NCBI GenBank assembly: GCA_026120035.1
Contig: JALRME010000002.1
Coordinates: 2,474,726-2,538,725 of the forward strand
DNA length: 64,000 nt
Direction: 5' to 3'
From: Coleophoma eucalyptorum
Lineage: Eukaryota; Ascomycota; Leotiomycetes; Helotiales; Dermateaceae
Within the stretch, counting starts at the first letter, position 1, and each line of letters starts with the position of its first letter. Positions 12,801-23,360 of the stretch are shown here, one piece after another. A model generated the notes under the pieces. That model was not told the DNA's origin and searched no databases. It saw nothing but the letters and a program-made list of their open reading frames with translations. Position numbers and translations under genes: made by a program.

Positions 12801-15800
12801 GATGACGAAGCGGTTATTAAAATCACTGATGAAGTCTGCGCCAGGGTTGGAATCCATGCCTTCTGCTTCAGGACCATACTCCGTTGATGACCGCCTTTCA
12901 GTATCACTATCGCCATCACCATTAGGCACAGCTTTCTTCTCTCCAGTATGAATTCGCGTGGACATATTGTGCAACATGGACTCCAGGAAGATCTTTTTAT
13001 CCCGAAGTACACCATCATGTTTACTCAGTTGCTCAAAGTCGGACTTCAGTGTAGGATCATTCTCATTCTTGAGATATTCCAATTCTGCATTGCCTAGAGA
13101 ACGAGTATGATTCTGAATCTGCTCAGTAAGCTGATCTAACCGAGCTTGAATGAGCCGGCATTGAACTAGTCGTGGATCATCGTCCTTGCTCATGATGCAA
13201 AAGTGCGTAGGCTCGTTGCCGAATGGGCTAGTACGATCAGGATCTCCTGCGATCACATCACCATGATCTGTTTGTCGGAAGTACGTAAATCGTGGAGCAT
13301 ACGCTAAGGGCATAATCTTTGTTTCGGGGTTTGCCTCAGAGGGAAGTATCCAGTCAAGCTCAACAAAGTCGTCCATGTCTATCCAACTGAAATCGTTATC
13401 AGGAATTTCGAAATGTGATAGATCTGTTGTGACTTGATCCTGCTGAGATACGAGAATGCTTGGCGCAGATGCTTTTCGCAGATCTTCGGGGGTTGTGCCT
13501 GCGATACTTGCAGAAATCGCTCGAATGTCTGCTCGAACAAGATCCAGCTGTGCACGATGCATCTTCATACCACTAGTCTTACTACTTGTCTTCTTGCCCT
13601 TGTCGTGTGTGTTGAATTCTTCTCGTCGCTGGTGCACATCCAGCATGAAGCTATCGAGTCGAATCTTTAGGCCAGTAGCAGAAACCACATCTTCAGCATA
13701 ATCCTCAACTTCCTTGTGCTTGTATATGTGACTAAGGAATAAAGGCGCTAGTAACAGGTTGTATTTGATAGTTGAGAGATGGCGTCCAAACTTCTTGCTA
13801 GACTTTTCGATACCTGGCCAGAGTTTTCCTTGCCGAATAGGTAGTGACATGGGGCCTCCAAACATTGACCACCAAGCAAAGAAATGTGTGAAGAAGCGGG
13901 GCGTCAAGTGCACTGTATTGTAACTTCTTGCCTTCGAAGTATTATTGACCGACCAGTCACGATCCACAGGTGCCTTTACGGCTATCGACATATGGATATG
14001 CTGACTGCGGAAACCATGGAAAGCATCGTATACAAGTCCGTCGGGCGCTTTAGCGTATCGAGGCTCCCTTAAGATGATCTCATAGTGAGGCTTGAAGTCG
14101 AAGGATCGCTTTCCTCCTTCCAAATTTCTTTCAAACATCAGCCCTGCTAACCATTGCACGTTGCCTGATAGTTTCATGACAACCTTTTTAAAGGCAGCGC
14201 CTCTTTTGAAGCTATCGGTGCTCATTACACTTTCGTCATCGCCGTCCGGATCATGATGCTTCTTAGCTGTTTTGCGAGCTTGATGACTGAAGTCAGGAAT
14301 TGCAAGGACATACTCTCCACTATCAACTGTCATGAATTTGCGAGGATCATCGTCTCTGCATATATTCCACCTCACATCATTACGCCAGCACATCAGGAAA
14401 CCAGCACCATTACCGGTAACCATATACGGATCTCTAGTTCCCTTCAGCATCAGATGGACATCACCGTCTCCTTTCCAAGCAACGGTCACTCTGGAATGGA
14501 AACTGAGGCGAATCTTATCCCAAAATCCGGTGCGATCCGAGGGATCAACCTGTGGCTTGGTAAAGGTTTCAAAGACCATCATCATATCTTGAATTGCAGG
14601 TTGATATGAACTTCCCCAAGTGATTCGAGTAGGGAAGCCGGTATTGATGCTGACATTGATGTCCGAGTAGCTCTTGACAGGTGATACAGTTCGTCGCACA
14701 TCGATTGCGAATCCGCTTCGATCACAATTATTTCGTGGTACAATATCAACTTTAACGTGCCGTGTAGACTCAGATCCGCGGAACTCCTCTCCAATGACGA
14801 AATTGGTCTTTAAAGACCACGCAGGCAGCCTTGGGGATTGTCCAGGCCTTATAGCAGGGACATGCAATAAAGGCAGCGGATAATCTCGTAAAGTGACACG
14901 AGCCTCTCCCATGTCTATCTGAACATGCATAGGGATCAGAAGCGAATACTTCATGTCGCGTGGCATACCTTTTCCTACTTGATATAGAAACTCGGGCAAG
15001 TCCTTCATTGGAAAGGTAGGTTTATCTATTGTGATATGGAGGTCACTTATCAGGGCGGCCATCAATGCCGGCCGCTGTGGGACTTCAAGAATGTTTTCGG
15101 TCTCTTCCATATCGTCAGGGAGTTCGTCAGGGCCCCAAAAGATACCTCGTAACTCCTTCATGTTATGCTTCTGCATGCCAAAAATCCGATCTATGCGTTT
15201 TTTCCAGCTCTGTGCGTTCAATCGTTGCAGCCGCTCATGAGCCTCTCCTATGGATATCTTGGCGTTACCACTGAGGCCACATGTGCCATCAGGGTCATAT
15301 CGCATCCGCCGGCCTCTACCAGCTGACCTTGAGCGTCCTCGATCATCAGAAACGCCTCTCTCACTCTTGCTACGATATTGAGAATCTTCTGGATGTTTGC
15401 TTCGGCCACGAGGATGAGCAGATCGATTCCGGAGTCGAGAAGGATTATTGCGCATCTCTTCTTCCTCAATCTTCTTTGCCTTAACTTTGAAAGCAGCTTC
15501 CCGTGCAATCCGCCGTTGCTGCTCAAGAAGACCCGCTCGATAGATGCAACCTAGCTTCCACTCAAATGCTCCATCTTCGATTTCAAACAGCAGTGCTCTA
15601 CTGCGGATGGACACCTTCGGTATATGTTTTGGGCCTTCTGGGGCCTTTTCGAGGATATACTCGTTAGTCCCAGTTACAAATCGATGATGCAACTGCTGGG
15701 TGGCTTTGAGGGTATTAACAAAGTTATCGAACACCCTATGTAAAACAAGTTGATGTGGCACACCAAGTCTGATTGCCTCCGTATTAATGTCAATGACTCT

Positions 15801-18686
15801 CTCATCATGGAGAGCTCCGCTGCTTAGCTTTTTCCTGTGCTCCCGAAAGTCAACCCGAACTGTCTTAATGCTAACGATTCTTGCCCAGACACGGGGCATC
15901 TTGGGTGCTTCAGCATATAAACGAATAAGCTTTGCTTGAAAGAATGGTAAGGACCATCTGTGGCGACCAGTCTCCAAACCATAAATTTGAAGCATGACAG
16001 GCGGATCGGCTGGCATATTTGCCTTGATCTGAACCAATGTGGCCTTCAGATCTACCGTAACCAATTCCCGATAGCTGAACGGAAAATCCTGCGCGTCCTC
16101 ACCATATATGCCTTCAGGGGAAATAGGCGACATTGGGGATAGATGATCAGGGATGCTTAGTGCAGCACGCGCTTTTTCTGCCTCTACTACGTCCGCTCTT
16201 GTACGCACGAACGCCTTGCGCAAGACTGTTGTTGCAACTCCACATGCATAGTGACGATAGAGTGAGTAGTGTATCAGTAATGTCTTCACATGCGAATTCA
16301 CATGGAATATCGGTCCTTGACTGTCATGTTTAGTCGACAAAGCTACTTCGAATCGAGGAATTGCGATAAATGGTTCAATTTCCCATTTCTCCGTAGACTC
16401 AATAACGTATGCTTCCAGCCCACGAACATGAATCGCAAGGCGCCTACCATCCGTTGGATGAGACTGTTTCCGCTGCGGCGAATGTGGCATCTTCAGCAAA
16501 AGCTCTGCGTCAGGAGTCAATGAGCGGCTTCCTGTCCGCCTGCGGGAGGACCTGCGCTCGATTGAATCAGCTTTTTGGGCACGGTATTCAGCAGTCCATG
16601 TCTCTAGCTGTAAGGCAACACCCCGTGTGTCTTCTGAGATATCCTCATCAACGCCTGCGACCTCTGCACTGAAATCAGAACCCTGTAGCTGAAAATGCAA
16701 TAACCAGGGAGGTAGTGCCCTAATGAAATTTGGATCCTTTGAATTCTTTGCGTGCCCCTTCTTGTCTGGCTCGACATTTAGGCGTAATTGGCGAACGATC
16801 TGACGGACGCCGTCACTGATTTCAGGTCGAATCATGTGCACAGAAAATGTTTGTAGATTTGCAGAAGCAATCACATATACCTCAGGATTTGCACTGACTT
16901 GAACTTTGAGCTCAAGAGATTCGGTCTGAAGCAGGTCATAACGGGAGCCAGACGAGGTCTGATAATAGAGATTATGGGTTTGAAGCCGCACCGTCGATGC
17001 TAGGGCATAATGCAATTCGCCCACAGCGGAATGTGATGATTCAATATCAAGAGATATTGATGAGATAGATGATATAAGGAGATCAAAGTCGTCCTCATCG
17101 GTCTTTTCTACGGCGGGTAAAGCTATACGGATAACTGGCTCGTGCATCGAAAATTTAACGTTAGCTTTGGGCAGCAGCCGGGAGATCAAGATATGCCGCT
17201 GCGCTGCAGGGCTATGAGGGCTATGCCTTGACTGTGGCTTTCGTCGTAACATTGCCAAGACAAGAGGTAAGTGCTTGGGATCCAGGTCAACTGATGGTGA
17301 GGTGACCACAATATTGGCAAAGAGGATATTTGCGTTTCTTTCATCAGCACTATTGTCTTCCCCAAATTCTACTGTCTTTGATGGCAGAGTCGTTCGAATA
17401 GTCGTTGTTGCCATCGGGATATATGCCAATCGCTCAGATTGGCCGTGGCCATCGTCTAATCCAATGGCAATAGATAGGGCCGCAACCAATGCTTGATGTG
17501 CTACATCCTTTCGGGAGAAGTACATTCGATGTGCAGGCGACTTTTGGTCAAGCCGGTGCAGGTCCACGCCTACCTCCTTCATGGATGCATTGAGGTAAAC
17601 CGGGCCGCCATTTGGCTGAATAGCGCGTATCTGCTTACTGAATCCCACATAGCTGACCGCAAATTGAACTTCTTTAATGCCTCTCAGGATTGAGCTTACA
17701 AATTCTTTCGAGTCTGAGACTGTTTGAACAAGCTTCTCCTCTCGACTACCGGGCCTATCAAGCTCTTCAATTAAATCAACAACAGAGATCTCTACTGGCT
17801 CCGACTTCGAATCTTTTCTCTTGTACAGCTGTTTGCAGCCCTTGTAGCGGTTGACACAAGTGTTAATATCGTCAAAGGGTACATGTACTCGTCCCAGCTT
17901 CAGAGCAATTGAGGCGTCTCGAAGCCCATCAAGCTCTTTGTACAAAAGACCATGAATATTCAAGGTTGCATGGTCCAGAACTTCCAACGAGTCACGTCCG
18001 GCGGGTGTGAAAAGGATACTCCGGACCGTGATCATCCATTCAGCAGGTCTTTGATCTTTCTTGACAGATTTTAAATGCGAGAACATTCTTCCCCTGTCCA
18101 CAGTCTTTCTACGTGTGTCCACCGCCATTGTGAAGCTTCCAACTTGTAAGGTTCCTACATCCACCAAGTTGACAGAGGTATTTGTCGCCACGACGTCTAC
18201 CAAACGGATCCATTTTATCTTGCGATGTAGACGCTTTATGCGCTCCTTTAGTTTTGTGAGCTGTTCCCAACTCTTGCTTCGTTGAGGCCCAAAACTTGTT
18301 GGGCGTGGCAGTGGTTTTGACTTGATTTGTGGCTCGGATTCGCTATTTGGACCATCTGTGCCTTCAACTCCTTCATTACTATCTTCATCGTCTGTACCTT
18401 TATCGTTGCCGGTTGTCTTCAGATCTACAGTCAAGACTAGCTCGGTCAGAACAACGCTGACCCATGTTGGTTGTGCGAAGGTTGGCCGATGTAGGTTCAG
18501 ACCCAAGCCTCTGATCTCGACCTTGATGCCATCGCGTGGGGTGTAGGCGAGACGTCGCAAGGAAAAGTAGCCAATACGTTGAATAGATATGCCGGTTACA
18601 ATTCGGATGATTGCGAAGAGGATGAAAGATGTAAGGTACAGTAGGACGAGGAGGCCGAATACAAAAGTCGGATTTAGAAGAGCCAT
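9816..18686 (-). CDS. fmp27: FMP27/BLTP2-type bridge-like lipid transfer protein, 2956 aa
   Basis: Member of the Fmp27/Ypr117w (yeast), Hobbit (fly), BLTP2/KIAA0100 (human) family. These proteins are tethered in the ER and carry bulk phospholipid along a hydrophobic groove at membrane contact sites. The frame is open over 8.9 kb without an intron. The N-terminus (ALLNPTFVFGLLVLLYLTSF) is a hydrophobic anchor, followed by amphipathic beta-strand sequence typical of repeating beta-groove proteins. The GFWDK signature lies near residue 1390 (TGFWDKIRLSFHSRVTVAWK) and the WPPW signature near 2186 (GSAWPPWVPMEVMFDFSADP). The C-terminal 400 residues are Ser-rich and low complexity. The open frame extends to a GTG at 18698, but the first ATG is at 18686, within the hydrophobic anchor context. 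Length is slightly above yeast Fmp27 (about 2600 aa). Confidence 0.95.
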   Translation of the reverse strand: MALLNPTFVFGLLVLLYLTSFILFAIIRIVTGISIQRIGYFSLRRLAYTPRDGIKVEIRGLGLNLHRPTFAQPTWVSVVLTELVLTVDLKTTGNDKGTDDEDSNEGVEGTDGPNSESEPQIKSKPLPRPTSFGPQRSKSWEQLTKLKERIKRLHRKIKWIRLVDVVATNTSVNLVDVGTLQVGSFTMAVDTRRKTVDRGRMFSHLKSVKKDQRPAEWMITVRSILFTPAGRDSLEVLDHATLNIHGLLYKELDGLRDASIALKLGRVHVPFDDINTCVNRYKGCKQLYKRKDSKSEPVEISVVDLIEELDRPGSREEKLVQTVSDSKEFVSSILRGIKEVQFAVSYVGFSKQIRAIQPNGGPVYLNASMKEVGVDLHRLDQKSPAHRMYFSRKDVAHQALVAALSIAIGLDDGHGQSERLAYIPMATTTIRTTLPSKTVEFGEDNSADERNANILFANIVVTSPSVDLDPKHLPLVLAMLRRKPQSRHSPHSPAAQRHILISRLLPKANVKFSMHEPVIRIALPAVEKTDEDDFDLLISSISSISLDIESSHSAVGELHYALASTVRLQTHNLYYQTSSGSRYDLLQTESLELKVQVSANPEVYVIASANLQTFSVHMIRPEISDGVRQIVRQLRLNVEPDKKGHAKNSKDPNFIRALPPWLLHFQLQGSDFSAEVAGVDEDISEDTRGVALQLETWTAEYRAQKADSIERRSSRRRTGSRSLTPDAELLLKMPHSPQRKQSHPTDGRRLAIHVRGLEAYVIESTEKWEIEPFIAIPRFEVALSTKHDSQGPIFHVNSHVKTLLIHYSLYRHYACGVATTVLRKAFVRTRADVVEAEKARAALSIPDHLSPMSPISPEGIYGEDAQDFPFSYRELVTVDLKATLVQIKANMPADPPVMLQIYGLETGRHRWSLPFFQAKLIRLYAEAPKMPRVWARIVSIKTVRVDFREHRKKLSSGALHDERVIDINTEAIRLGVPHQLVLHRVFDNFVNTLKATQQLHHRFVTGTNEYILEKAPEGPKHIPKVSIRSRALLFEIEDGAFEWKLGCIYRAGLLEQQRRIAREAAFKVKAKKIEEEEMRNNPSRLRNRSAHPRGRSKHPEDSQYRSKSERGVSDDRGRSRSAGRGRRMRYDPDGTCGLSGNAKISIGEAHERLQRLNAQSWKKRIDRIFGMQKHNMKELRGIFWGPDELPDDMEETENILEVPQRPALMAALISDLHITIDKPTFPMKDLPEFLYQVGKGMPRDMKYSLLIPMHVQIDMGEARVTLRDYPLPLLHVPAIRPGQSPRLPAWSLKTNFVIGEEFRGSESTRHVKVDIVPRNNCDRSGFAIDVRRTVSPVKSYSDINVSINTGFPTRITWGSSYQPAIQDMMMVFETFTKPQVDPSDRTGFWDKIRLSFHSRVTVAWKGDGDVHLMLKGTRDPYMVTGNGAGFLMCWRNDVRWNICRDDDPRKFMTVDSGEYVLAIPDFSHQARKTAKKHHDPDGDDESVMSTDSFKRGAAFKKVVMKLSGNVQWLAGLMFERNLEGGKRSFDFKPHYEIILREPRYAKAPDGLVYDAFHGFRSQHIHMSIAVKAPVDRDWSVNNTSKARSYNTVHLTPRFFTHFFAWWSMFGGPMSLPIRQGKLWPGIEKSSKKFGRHLSTIKYNLLLAPLFLSHIYKHKEVEDYAEDVVSATGLKIRLDSFMLDVHQRREEFNTHDKGKKTSSKTSGMKMHRAQLDLVRADIRAISASIAGTTPEDLRKASAPSILVSQQDQVTTDLSHFEIPDNDFSWIDMDDFVELDWILPSEANPETKIMPLAYAPRFTYFRQTDHGDVIAGDPDRTSPFGNEPTHFCIMSKDDDPRLVQCRLIQARLDQLTEQIQNHTRSLGNAELEYLKNENDPTLKSDFEQLSKHDGVLRDKKIFLESMLHNMSTRIHTGEKKAVPNGDGDSDTERRSSTEYGPEAEGMDSNPGADFISDFNNRFVIHNMQLKWNNMLRNIILRYIHQVSQRRGFVYYLSRPAVKFILDIVEEQSKAKMPKSRGPSPETTTSTGPSPKAGPNFDGSGEVEARIKEILADGKKFVNADDPQAYEVENQRVSTENLDSNIAQDFTPQNSYHLRLIAPQIQLQSEKNPKAVVLVTAKGMELKVVEVMDKDRMFDDVSGLVQRRFAVEMDSTQFFVTHQKWFSSQLLSLYSGSHYGTPAGSAWPPWVPMEVMFDFSADPFGFKRVVQKTSASLRYDKYNTLRLKYNDEITGSEEAHASVPNNIESRMDHLWVEFPQIRALCNSAQYYAMYIIVLDLLMYSEPLEKTRSERLEKIMLASDFSDLRGAPEMVIRLQERIRQLEEIKTQFQINSKYLDRKGWEDRMALDRDLTSCEDELFFMMKAITTSQRKYDGAQSSGLLRWNISSNQIVWHLLRDNNQPLMEFQLQKAEYDRTDNSDGSHINLMQIGKIVGLNLLPDAIYPEMFAPYSDAERGVFNEGGNQQMLRVYWYMLEAIAGIPVMDHFEVNLFPMKIQLEREVGKRLFEYMFPGSKEDGNGTGKNSSPFMVKHMQPLNNDEEEEESKETSSTSGNHLFAMDGERRGSATSTRAGSLELRLRPTLTSEARPTSSSMPKSKSMHSAQSSDGSHHFRLFQSNKSSSSKAPSIRSMNKKPSIESLSTSIASRPMLNRSSTGASNIDKTSTNGEAKSTRFGIHRNGGKSKEKPSDDLTKMMSRASNYMTLAYVKIPSVVLCLSYKGKGERNIEDVHDFVFRLPLIEYRNKTWSNLDLALALKKDVIRALISHTGAIIGNKFSKHRPNTAQQSRLRELATSSVLLAPSSNDNSHDNSDASSTFAYSPTDTRRSERSKSPRRSFTSNLTGNGTHRPESASSSLVSLQSFPRSQSFPTNLMMTPAKKEDSDLTGGSSGTSTAKVWSESSGNETRNSGSGGFVADTLRKLKKKDLGPSSHNTMTVPEEDEIDRTSSKKKSKSLLSKVLN

Positions 18687-19802
18687 TACTTCTAACACTC
18701 AACACGAGCCATCCGCAGAGTGCTGTGCACTCGCCTTGTATTGTGGCAGCTCTCCTGCTGTTATCGGGCTGCCAACGATGCAAATGCCATCCACACGTCG
18801 GTATTCATGGATGTTGAGCAACGGAACGGATGGAATGGGCGGAATGGGGGGGGGCAAGATCAAGACCGGATCTTCCGAATGCGCGCGGGAGTATGGCAAA
18901 TCAACATGCTTCGCAGAAAGGTTGAACGAGTATGAATATATCAGAGTACGAGATCGAGCCGCCTATGATAGTACTAGGTGCATTTCGGACTGGCGCGCCG
19001 TCATTGATGAAAGAAAGCGCGGATCAAGGGCCAACGTCTACAGTGCTTCGGGGAAGATAAGGTAGGCACGAGTGAAGGATTGATCGCAAAGAGAGTGCGA
19101 AAAAGGCTGCAGGATTAGAGTAAAAGGATCAGATTTGGGTAATTGAGAAGGTAAGGTAAGATGTATGGTACGGTCCGATACCAAAGAGACTTGTTCTGCT
19201 TGCAAGAATGGTTGGGAGGGGGTGGTGGTCTTGAAAAATGTAGACGATGGTAAGCAACCATTACATTACATTACAATACAAGCGCAGCATTTCGTACTGG
19301 GGGTCAGGAGCAGGCGAGTAGCTGAGGACAGCAGCAGAGATGCTTGTCCGTCGCTTGAGTAGCCCGTTCTGGCGTATGTGCAATATAGCCGGCCTGGCTT
19401 CCCGGTAAAAGACCACATACCTTATTTTGCTAGTCGTGGTATCAATAATTGTCCTCAAATGAAATCTTACTTGGGCTCTGGTTCTCACCCATATAATTGC
19501 CCTGTACTGGCTCATCAAGATCCGAATTGCCTGGAGTAAGGTAAAAGATACCGTAGAGTACGGATTGTTAATTTCCCCGATAATCTCCACATTGCTTAAT
19601 GCTCCTCGTCTTCCTCTGCTCGCCTTCTCCCTGGCTCCACTTCCGCCTCCTCCACAACGCAACATTGATGGTATAGAGCCCTGCCATTTGCCCATCCTTT
19701 GCCTGTGAGCCGACACTTACTATACATCACGTTTCGTTGTATACTCTACGCTGACAGAATTCTCGACCAATTTCACCTAAAAATACATCTGGAAAATATC
19801 CA
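18687..19802. other. Upstream region of fmp27
   Basis: 1.1 kb between the Tim17-family stop codon and the fmp27 start, both on the minus strand. It should hold the fmp27 promoter and the 3' UTR of the Tim17-family gene. No gene is supportable; the 151- to 158-codon open frames here have no recognisable features. Confidence 0.6.
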
Positions 19803-20719
19803 TCACCTACCCTTTGCTGAAACAGGCGCATTTGAGTCTGGTGCTGGCTTGCCCAATGCTACAAGCTCCTGCTCTCGTAGAACCGCAATTCTCTCATCAA
19901 TGAGAGCAATATCTGCATTGACTCGAAGCAGCTTTTCCTGCAGCATGTCCTCATACTCGTTGTCTGTGAGAACCTTCATTGGGCTCCATTTCGAGTTCAG
20001 CCATGAATCTTTCAAACTTTTTGGCTGTGACCCATCTGCCTCTGGTACGGGTTGCCGCGCATCTGCTCTATTGTATAGTGCCTGTCCAGTTGCCCCACAC
20101 AATGCAAACATGATAGCACCAGGAAGGATGTTTCCGCGGCCACCTAGGGTCATTTTTAGTAAGAATGCTAGATAGTTTCTGACAAAACATACGTAACAAG
20201 CCTCCCGCAGCACCACCAATCCCGCCAGCTATAGCACTTGCAGAGACTTTTTCTTGCGGAGTAACTCTATCTCCACCCCATGCTTGTAGGACAATCCCTC
20301 GGGAGGCTACAGGTAGCGTCAGATTGGTGAAGACTTCATGGTGGTGAACTTGCACTTACCTGTAAACGAGCTTCCAAGCGTAAACCACTGAATTCCTGAT
20401 GCCAAAGCAAATAGAACTGGAGTGTTTGAGCGGATGATTCCAGCAAATCCTCCTACAAGAGTTCCAGATGCCCCTAGAGAACAGAGAATCAGACAATAGC
20501 CATAAAGCATGAAGACAAGGTCACGTGTAATATGAAATTTGACATACCCGACAATCCGCCAATCTGAAGAGTTGGCCAGAGAATATCCATGATCTCTGGG
20601 GGAAGATCAGATTTTTGGGAAGAAACTCCGCTTTCAACCCCAGGGATGTTCTTATTTCCCTCGGGTTTTGGCTGCATGTCGTTCTGGACCTTTTTCATGG
20701 CGCAGGCGTTTGGCTGCAT
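19803..20719 (-). CDS. Tim17/Tim22/Tim23-fold inner-membrane protein, 246 aa
   Basis: Four exons: 20719-20548, 20473-20360, 20306-20193 and 20143-19803, with introns of 74, 53 and 49 nt and all junctions in frame. The middle of the protein has Gly/Ala-rich hydrophobic segments with small-xxx-small motifs typical of the Tim17/Tim22/Tim23/Pmp24 family: SGTLVGGFAGIIRSNTP, then AIAGGIGGAAGGLLRGRGN and LPGAIMFALCGATGQALYN. The family includes mitochondrial protein-import channels and complex I-associated proteins. The N-terminal 55 residues are hydrophilic with no obvious presequence, as in other internally targeted members. The C-terminal 100 residues are charged and probably helical, with a KLLRVNADIALIDERIAVL coiled-coil-like stretch, which core Tim17/22/23 proteins lack. 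It is therefore a fungal side family rather than a canonical translocase subunit. Confidence 0.85.
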
Positions 20720-21220
20720 AGCATGATACAGCTCACGGAAAGGCTACGCCAAGATCAGATCCACAGGATCGCTAAGGTATAAATGAAAGAAATGAAAGAA
20801 AAATAAGCAGTGATGTGTCGGCAGTGCGTTCAGAAGTTGTGGAGATAATAAGGCAGAAAGCTGAACGAGATATCAAAATCGACATGAACGACGAGCTTCC
20901 ATGCTCACACCTGGACTGAGCTTCGCTAGGGTACAGGTTGTTACTTGCCTTATTGCCGCGCTCAGGGTTGATGGGTCTAGACCCGATGGGGACAAGCTAA
21001 AATGCACTCTTCCACCGATGATTTTTCTACTCTTTGCGAACAGGCAAATTGACGGCACTTCGATCCCACAACGACAACGTCCCCATCAAGTTCGCCGAAC
21101 TTGAAACAATTGACAATCCACCCCCAATCACCACGACGAAGGCTGTAATCCCTTCGCCCTCGCCAGAAGACAACGCGCCAGCTCAGTCTCGCGCGTTGCC
21201 TACACAGAAAAGCCGCAAAT
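20720..21220. promoter_or_regulatory. Divergent promoter region, Tim17-family gene / eIF4B
   Basis: 501 bp between two start codons pointing away from each other, so both promoters and leaders must lie here. No TATA box stands out. The last 180 bp before 21221 are C/A-rich, compatible with an eIF4B leader. Confidence 0.6.
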
Positions 21221-23360
21221 ATGGGTAAGCCCATTCATTTATCTCTGCACAATTCTCTCGCAGCTGCAAAGGCCACCGGAACCAGCTACTTGCAAAACAT
21301 AATGACATGATGGCTAACACGATCCATTGTAGCTCCCAAGAAGAAGGAACAGCAGAAGATGTCCTTAGGGGCATTTCTGACTGATGAAAGTGAGCTGCGC
21401 CATTCAGCCTGACGACGGCTGGCTAATGCTGACTCCGCGCAGAGATGGGATCATGGGCTGATGAGATGGAGGATATGCCAGTTTGTAAGTCTTTTGTCAC
21501 CGAGCCGACAAGCTATTACTAATATTTGACCAGCGGGTATGCATCTCTCGAGCCCTTTCTTCCATTGTTCTTAAATTCCGATACTAACGGAACCAGACTC
21601 CCGCACTTCTGGCTATGGAGGTGGCGAGCGCCGCACATACAGCTCAACCACAGGAACTTATGGAAGTAGTAGCATGGGAGGTCAGTGAATTTAAGATCTA
21701 CCCCTCGTTCTGGGCTTACTGACAGCCAAGTAGGATATTCTGTGCGCGAGGAACTTCCATTACCAGACAAGCCACCGTATACCGTCCATCTCGGGAATCT
21801 CTCTTTCGACGCTACTGTTGGTGACGTGCAAGATTTCTTCGCCGACTGTGAATGCACAAATGTCAGAATCATTGAGGACAAGTTGGAGATGAAGCCTAAG
21901 GGATTTGGTTATGCCGAATTTGGAAGTCTTGATGGATTGAAAAAGGCCTTGACTCTCAATCAAAGCCAATTTCAAGGACGAAACATTAGAATCAGTGTTG
22001 CTGATCCACGTAAGTGTTATTTGACGTCGAAGCTCCTCCAATTGCTAATTCATGTGTTATAGCTAAGGACCGTGACCGCCCTGATGCACGAGAATTGACT
22101 GATTGGAGTAGAAAAGGCCCCTTGCCAGATCTACCAGGCCGTGGCACGAACGATCGCCGTGGCTCGGATCGAGGAGGATTTGGTTCAGGAAGAACCTTTG
22201 GTGATGCCCCTGGGTCAGATTATGGTGGGGAACGAAGGGAACGCCGTGATCCATTCCCTGAGGGAGACGGCAAGGTTCGTGACTTTGGCAACTGGGAACG
22301 CAAGGGCCCATTGTCCCCTCTTCCTCAGCAAGAGCGAGGGCCACGAGAGGGTGGTCGACCAAGAACAAATGATGGCCCAAAGGGTGAATTCAAGGATCGC
22401 AAATCTTCACCTGCAGCTTGGGGAGAAGGACGTCCTCAAGACTCGCAGGATGGATCTCGACCACCTCGACGCGAGTTTCAAGAGCGACCAGCAGTGGAGA
22501 GAGCCCCTACAGCTGCAGAGCAAGACAACCAGTGGCGCTCAAAGATGAGACCGGATGCACCAGCATCAAAGTCACCTGCCCCATCTCGTGAGGGAAGCGA
22601 AGCTCCATCATCCCCAGCACCTGTAGCTGCTGTACTAGCAGGCAGGCCAAAATTGAACCTTGCCAAGAGAACTGTCTCTGAGGCTCCAGATTTAGCATCA
22701 CCATCATCAGCATCTGGTGATGCCAAGGCAAGTCCATTCGGTGCCGCCCGCCCCATCGATACTGCTGCTAAAGAGAGAGAAATTGAAGAGAAGAGACTGG
22801 CTGCAATCCGCGAGAAAAAGGATGCAGATGACAAGGCTCGCGAGGAGAAAAAGGAGGCTGCCGCAAAAGCTGCTGCTAAGACTGCCGAGGCTGAGGCTAC
22901 TGAGTCTGCTGAATCTGACAAGAAATCGGAACCCTTGCAGCGAGACGATGGCGCCGATGCCGACGCCAGTGAAACCACTGAGCACGAAAATGTAAATGGC
23001 AAGGTTGTTGATGATAAGGCTATAAAACCAAGAGAAGTTGTACGAGATGCAAGACCGAAGCCATCAGACACTGGTGCTTGGCGACGACCATCAGGGGGTC
23101 CACCAAGGGACGATGATTCCCGGGGGGCAAGAGGTGGTCGTGGAAGAGTTGACAGTTATTCTCGGGGCGGAAGAGGTGGAGCTCGCGGTGGAAGAGACAA
23201 TACGAACGGTAGCGCCTCTCCTCGTACTCAGGCACCACCTTCCCCAGCATTGGAACCTGAAGCTGCAGCTCTGGAGGAGGATGGATGGAGCACCGTTTCG
23301 AAGCCTAGGAAAAACCAGCGCGGTGGTAACAACCAAGCCGGACGTGCTATTGCATCATGA
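21221..23360 (+). CDS. tif3: Translation initiation factor eIF4B (Tif3/Sce3), 587 aa
   Basis: RNA-binding cofactor that stimulates the eIF4A helicase during mRNA scanning in the cytoplasm. Exons: 21221-21224, 21333-21389, 21443-21484, 21534-21536, 21597-21680, 21734-22009 and 22063-23360; all phases agree. The N-terminus (APKKKEQQKMSLGAFLTDEK, then GSWADEMEDMPV) is the signature of fungal eIF4B. An RRM follows with RNP2 YTVHLGNLSF and RNP1 KGFGYAEF. Downstream are DRDRPDARELTDW and RG/DR-rich repeats of the kind that bind rRNA and mRNA, then a charged Ala/Glu/Lys helix and a C-terminal RGG patch ending in EEDGWSTVSKPRKNQRGGNN. Two oddities: coding exon 1 carries only ATGG, and exon 4 appears to be a 3-nt microexon (see findings). 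It is divergent from the Tim17-family gene. Confidence 0.93.

Noticed and set aside
18589..19065. 158-codon + strand frame over the fmp27 start
   Set aside because: Overlaps the start of fmp27 on the opposite strand, with a low-complexity Gly tract and no motif.
22478..23071. 197-codon minus-strand frame inside eIF4B
   Set aside because: Ser/Ala-rich mirror of the Glu/Lys/Ala-rich eIF4B exon; codon shadow.
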